Source of the DNA: Trileptium ribeirensis
Taxonomy: Eukaryota > Nematoda > Enoplea > Enoplida > Thoracostomopsidae
NCBI GenBank assembly: GCA_030248225.1
Contig: JASANE010028937.1
Location: forward strand, 1 to 64,000
DNA length: 64,000 nucleotides
Direction of reading: 5' to 3'
Shown here piece by piece: positions 59,823 through 64,000 of this stretch. The position numbers and the translations under genes were made by a program. Numbering within the stretch: the stretch's first letter is position 1; every line of letters begins with the position of its first letter. Below the pieces are notes generated by a model. It was not told the origin of the DNA, ran no database searches, and worked only from the letters and a program-made list of their open reading frames with translations.

Positions 59823-60619
59823 ATGAGGTTAATTAGTAATAGTTATATATGTGACTGTGGAAACCCTTGCTATCTCGCTAAGAGGGGTGACATGGTGCGT
59901 CAGGAGATTTTAGAATGGTGGTGTTCTGACAGTAAAAACTGTCGAAAGAAATATTTAATTCGTATTAATTCTGTCTTTTTTAATGATAAACTGCCTCTAG
60001 GTAACATTCTTCTAATTAAGGTCGGTTTCATGAAAAATTTAAGGAACGGTTTCATTATGGATGAAGTAGACGTTTCGAAATACGCGGTATGTGACTGGTA
60101 CACTTACTGCAGGGTACACTTCTGCGGTTTATGAACTGGACAGTTGGCATTGTCAAGGGATTGACGTTGAAATTGACAGGGGAGGCCCAGGGATTGACGT
60201 TGAAATTTCCGAGTCAATGGTTTTTCGACAAAAATATAATTGTGGGTTACCTCGTCGGAAATATGGCTGGGTGGTGGGAATGCTAAAATGCTGTACACAA
60301 AAGGGTCTACTTTTTCCGGGTTCCGGCGAGAACTATCAGTGTCATCATGCCCTTAATTTGTCAGCATGTCCGCCCAGGAGGTCGTGTACTCAACGATAGC
60401 TTTGTTGCATATATCCACGGGTTTGCCAGATTATCGCGACCGCAACCTTACATCCATGAAAGGGTTAATCACCATAAAAGATAATTCGTTAATCCTAATA
60501 ACGCGGAAGTTCACACCCAGAATATTGACGGATTATGGGGCCAGCTAAAGATGTTTTTGCGAGACCGTAGCGGTGTTCCGGATGTATTGTTCGAAAGATA
60601 CCTGGCTGAATTTGTATAG
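59823..60619 (+). pseudogene. Merlin-type (ISXO2/IS1016-like) transposase, decayed
   Basis: DNA-transposon transposase of the Merlin superfamily. The N-terminal zinc-ribbon region is at 59,823-60,134 (ICDCGNPC, WWCSDSKNCRKK, then LIRINSVFFNDKLPLGNILL and AVCDWYTYCR, the helix before the catalytic core). The core follows: GGPGIDVEISESMVFRQKYN with RRKYGWVVGM, then PLICQHVRPGGRVLNDSFVA and, after an in-frame TAA (60,482), AEVHTQNIDGLWGQLK. The first catalytic box reads EISES instead of EIDES, and the final acidic residue is Asp where Glu is usual. Frame changes occur near 60,130 and 60,312. The GIDVEI box is tandemly duplicated (60,159-60,210). Clearly inactive; abuts a repeat C copy. Confidence 0.8.
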
Positions 60620-62805
60620 CGTCAGCATGGCTTCATCAAGCGGTCATTTTGTGAAATCACCTTGTAACATGCGTTGTTTGATGTATATACTACACAAAAC
60701 CCTTTGTAATCTTGCAATCATTGAAAACCCTAAAACCTCATCTACCATAAACCCATCAAAAACAACTAAAATGCACGAAGGTTTCGTCCTAGCCTCGAAA
60801 TGTCTAAACCGTCGTATCCACGTACCACATCTTCATACCCTGTACGCAATGCATAAACAAGATACTGAAGACAGACTATATTCTGGCAATCATGTTCATT
60901 GACCCTAACCCCATTGAAAACATTTGAAAAGGCATAAAATATTTGTGCTGGACTATAGATAACCTAACCATCCTATTCACGTACCGAAAAACCCATAAAT
61001 AGAATATTCTGGATGCCATGCACCGTGCACACAAAACATAATCAAACAAATCTAAACTCGCTACCAGGGAGTAACCGGAATTCCGGTTCCGGTTCCGGCG
61101 AAAATCGTGTTCCGGTTGCGGTTCCGGCAAAGGGCAAAAACCATGCCGGAACCGGAATTCCGGTTTAAAAATTTTGTTTGAAATTTTCCACGTTTTTTGC
61201 TTTATCCTGTAATCCAAACATATGTAATATATATTATACAATGATCAAGCTCCAATACAACCGCGCAAAAGAAAAGATTAACTAACCAATTTGCCGTGTG
61301 AAACGTAAGTAGGGCACATAATTTGAGCAGGAATTTTTCATAATAACCTGCAGGAGTTTGTTAAATCAAAGCCAGGTCGATGCTTGTAGCAACTATTTTA
61401 CACATCCAGAAGTCTGTGGGATACGTTTGAATTAAACCAGTCCAACTCGGTAACAGAGCATGGCTTACGCAGAAGTACTTCGGGTATGCTTGGCTCACAT
61501 AAATTCCGTCAAGCACCCGCCAGTGCGCTTGTAAACTTGGTAAATCAATCTAAATTGAAGTAAACTAACGTTATCTGCAACGCAGCTAGAAACTGCTTTC
61601 TTGGTAATGAACTGTATTTATTGAAACTGTGCGAGCAGCATCACAGTGTGTCTCATTTATAGCATTCTGATTAGAAAGTTATCATCTTTATCATCTAACT
61701 GACAGGCATTGTTTGTCCAACGCTAGCCTATACCGTGTCTTTGACCACTGATCAGAAAATTACCTTCTATCTATTATTTTCTCCTAGAATCATATAAACC
61801 AATAATTTCAAGTTTCCTACACAAGAACATGTAACAAGCTTATGTTTAGTAAAGGAAGGGGACTGGAGACAGAGCGAAAGTGTATTCTACGCTCCAAGCT
61901 TTGTATTCGATTTGACGCAGTATACGCAATGGTGTATAGTGAAAGGCATTTTTTGCTCTGGGTGTCCAAAAATCGACATATTTGATCGATAAATAAACAT
62001 TATTAGCTTCCTCCGTCTCTTTAAAGTTTCAGAAAGGCAATAATACCATCGCAATACATTATGTTTAATGTAAAAGTTATTTTAATGCATTTTAAATCCA
62101 CTATACGTTCATTTCTTCCATCACCTGTTTTACTATATATAAATTTCGAAGACCAGGTTCCGGTTCCGGATCCGGTTTAAATGGACGGTTCCGGATGCTG
62201 GTTCCGGTTCCGGTAAATTTCGGTTCCGGTTATTCCCCGCTCGCTACATTTTGGAAATCGGGTTCGTCGAGCGTACAACCCCTTGAAAAGGTAGAATGTA
62301 ATCAAGTTGGACAATAAATATCAAAACCATCGTGCTCAGCGCGATTGATAACCTAATAGGTACTTATTGTAACGTAAAGCACGCAATAATATGTGAAAAA
62401 TCGCTATTTCCGGCAAAGGGTCGATGAACCATATTTCGGCCCAGGGAGCGGTCTCACAAAAAGGTTGTGGTAAGTAACGTTGTATATCTGGACGAGCTGA
62501 TTTTGTCTCAGTAGTTCGATACGAAGGCTGTGTCGCGAGATATGGGCTGTGAAACACTGGTACTCGTATGACAAGATTTGGCAAAGAACTCTAAAAAGCA
62601 TGTTTTTTACCACTTTGGCATGGAAGATGGGGTCGGATTGGTTGGCGTTCAACTAAAACCATAGTCGTCACTTTTCCTATCGCACAAAAAATCTGTCGAA
62701 ATCCATCCACCCAAAGATGAATCGTGAATGACAGCGACAGACGAAAAATTTCCCGATGTTCAACTAGCGCCCTCTGTCAAACTCCACTAGCTTCGCTCGC
62801 TCCGA
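60617..62805 (+). repeat. Repeat C copy 4, split by a hAT element
   Basis: Left terminal motif eroded; right end TTCGCTCGCTCCG. The two halves join across hAT copy d. Confidence 0.65.
61065..62239 (+). mobile_element. Non-autonomous hAT element, copy d
   Basis: 1,175 bp, left end CAGGGAGTAACCGG, right end GGTTATTCCCCG (one base changed), perfect 8-bp target duplication CTCGCTAC (61,057-61,064 and 62,240-62,247). Close relative of copy c along its whole length; no transposase. Confidence 0.92.
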
Positions 62806-64000
62806 TCAATAATTTCGTCACTATAAGGACAAAGCGGTTTTCAAGCTATCAGCGAAAGTTAAATATATAATATATACTCAAAACGTGAAATTTTCAAATT
62901 TTAATAATTGAGTTTCTTGTCGTTGGAGGCAAATCATAAACTTATGGCGTTATTTAATAACATGGTGATTGTTTTATACCTACATTGGGTACGTCGCCAC
63001 ACCCGTGGGCTGCTGCAGTGACTAAAGATTTTTCATTCTGTCCCCAAAATATTCAAAGTTTGGCATTGTAGGTAAAAGTGCCATATTCAGAAACGTCATA
63101 TTCGTGATCGACGAAATATAAAACCCCTGTGTGAATTTTTTTATTTCTGAGCACTTTGAAACTTTTCAAAAAATTAGCTAAATCATAATTTATTAGCTAA
63201 TTAACTAACTAATTATTATGTTTTAACATTCTCGAATAGTAATAAACACCAGGTTCGCAATCAGAACAGCGAGATGTAGTATACGCACCAAAATAATAGC
63301 TTTACACTAATTATTTATTCATTGAAAAATAAGCAATTTTTGTTTGAAAATGCTAAAAATACGCTTAACTTAATAGTTAATTACAAATTAACTAAAACAA
63401 ATTTTGACATAACTATATTTCTTGCCACTGAAGGACATTAGGCCTTTCAAAAAAAATTTAAGCCGGCTCAGTAGTTACTGAAGAGTTCGATGGACGGACA
63501 GCAAGAAAACTTTAAACGATGGATACAAAAGAAATTACATGCAAATAAAGCCGGCCCCATCCGCATTTGAAGAGCTTTCAACGCCCTTGGACGTGAGATC
63601 CTGTACCATACCAAGTGTCTCCTCCACGTATGCAGGCACATGGCATGCCATTATTTTTTACAGTAAAAGGCACTTGGCACTATATGCCATTATTTTTTGC
63701 AATAAACTTTTTTCAATTGTACCCGTATATACAGATGGATGTATTGTTGTTTGCCTCGGTGCAGTTTATGATTCATATTTTATATACTCCATATGTATAA
63801 ATACAAACATAATAAATTACGATTCATTGAAACATCATGTTCTTGGCTAATATTATACACAAGTAAAAACATAAATTTAACACATCAATTTCCAAACGAG
63901 TATAAGGATAAGTAAGACCAGATTTACAGTCCCCTTCTCTATCTACGCTACGCAACGCACCATAAGTGGACCATGACCGGTATTTCTCCTTCTGTCACAG
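62806..64000. other. AT-rich sequence without a supported gene
   Basis: No coding motif, repeat structure or RNA gene could be supported; open frames near 63,540-63,850 are unremarkable. Confidence 0.4.

Overview
This looks like AT-rich nuclear DNA from an invertebrate animal. The evidence is a spliced gene with GT-AG introns, no operon-like gene packing, and a mix of metazoan transposon classes: L2 non-LTR, Ty3/Gypsy LTR, piggyBac, hAT, Merlin, tRNA-derived SINEs and minisatellites. I cannot name the species. Almost all of the window is repeats, and I found one convincing host gene.

Left part (about 0.9-21.4 kb) is a nest of transposons. A decayed L2 reverse transcriptase (minus strand) and a 1-kb repeat with inverted ends ('repeat C') are followed by an LTR element with ~2-kb LTRs and no visible coding capacity (3,639-21,360). 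A frameshifted piggyBac sits inside it at a TTAA site (5,675-8,487), and so does a complete Gypsy-type element that carries only gag (10,076-18,909, 4-bp target duplication TTTG). The gag-only element has 4.7 kb of non-coding interior, which holds an array of five covarying hairpins (13,175-13,425).

Middle part (21.4-39.9 kb) holds further copies of the same repeats: a third LTR copy with an intact, empty piggyBac target site, and a second L2/repeat C block that preserves sequence like that interrupted by the first LTR. It also holds three unrelated short-period tandem arrays, a palindrome-rich satellite, a 2.4-kb 25-bp minisatellite and tRNA-derived SINEs.

Right part (39.9-58.4 kb, minus strand) is a five-exon gene for a 197-residue four-transmembrane protein of the claudin/PMP22/CACNG superfamily. 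Its introns contain a Gypsy pol relic, repeat C copies, hAT elements, a foldback MITE, a G-run element with inverted ends, a possible 54-residue membrane microprotein and a decayed coding sequence I cannot identify. Upstream of the gene lie a Merlin-type transposase pseudogene and another repeat C copy split by a hAT element. No RNA gene, CRISPR array or replication origin is supported.
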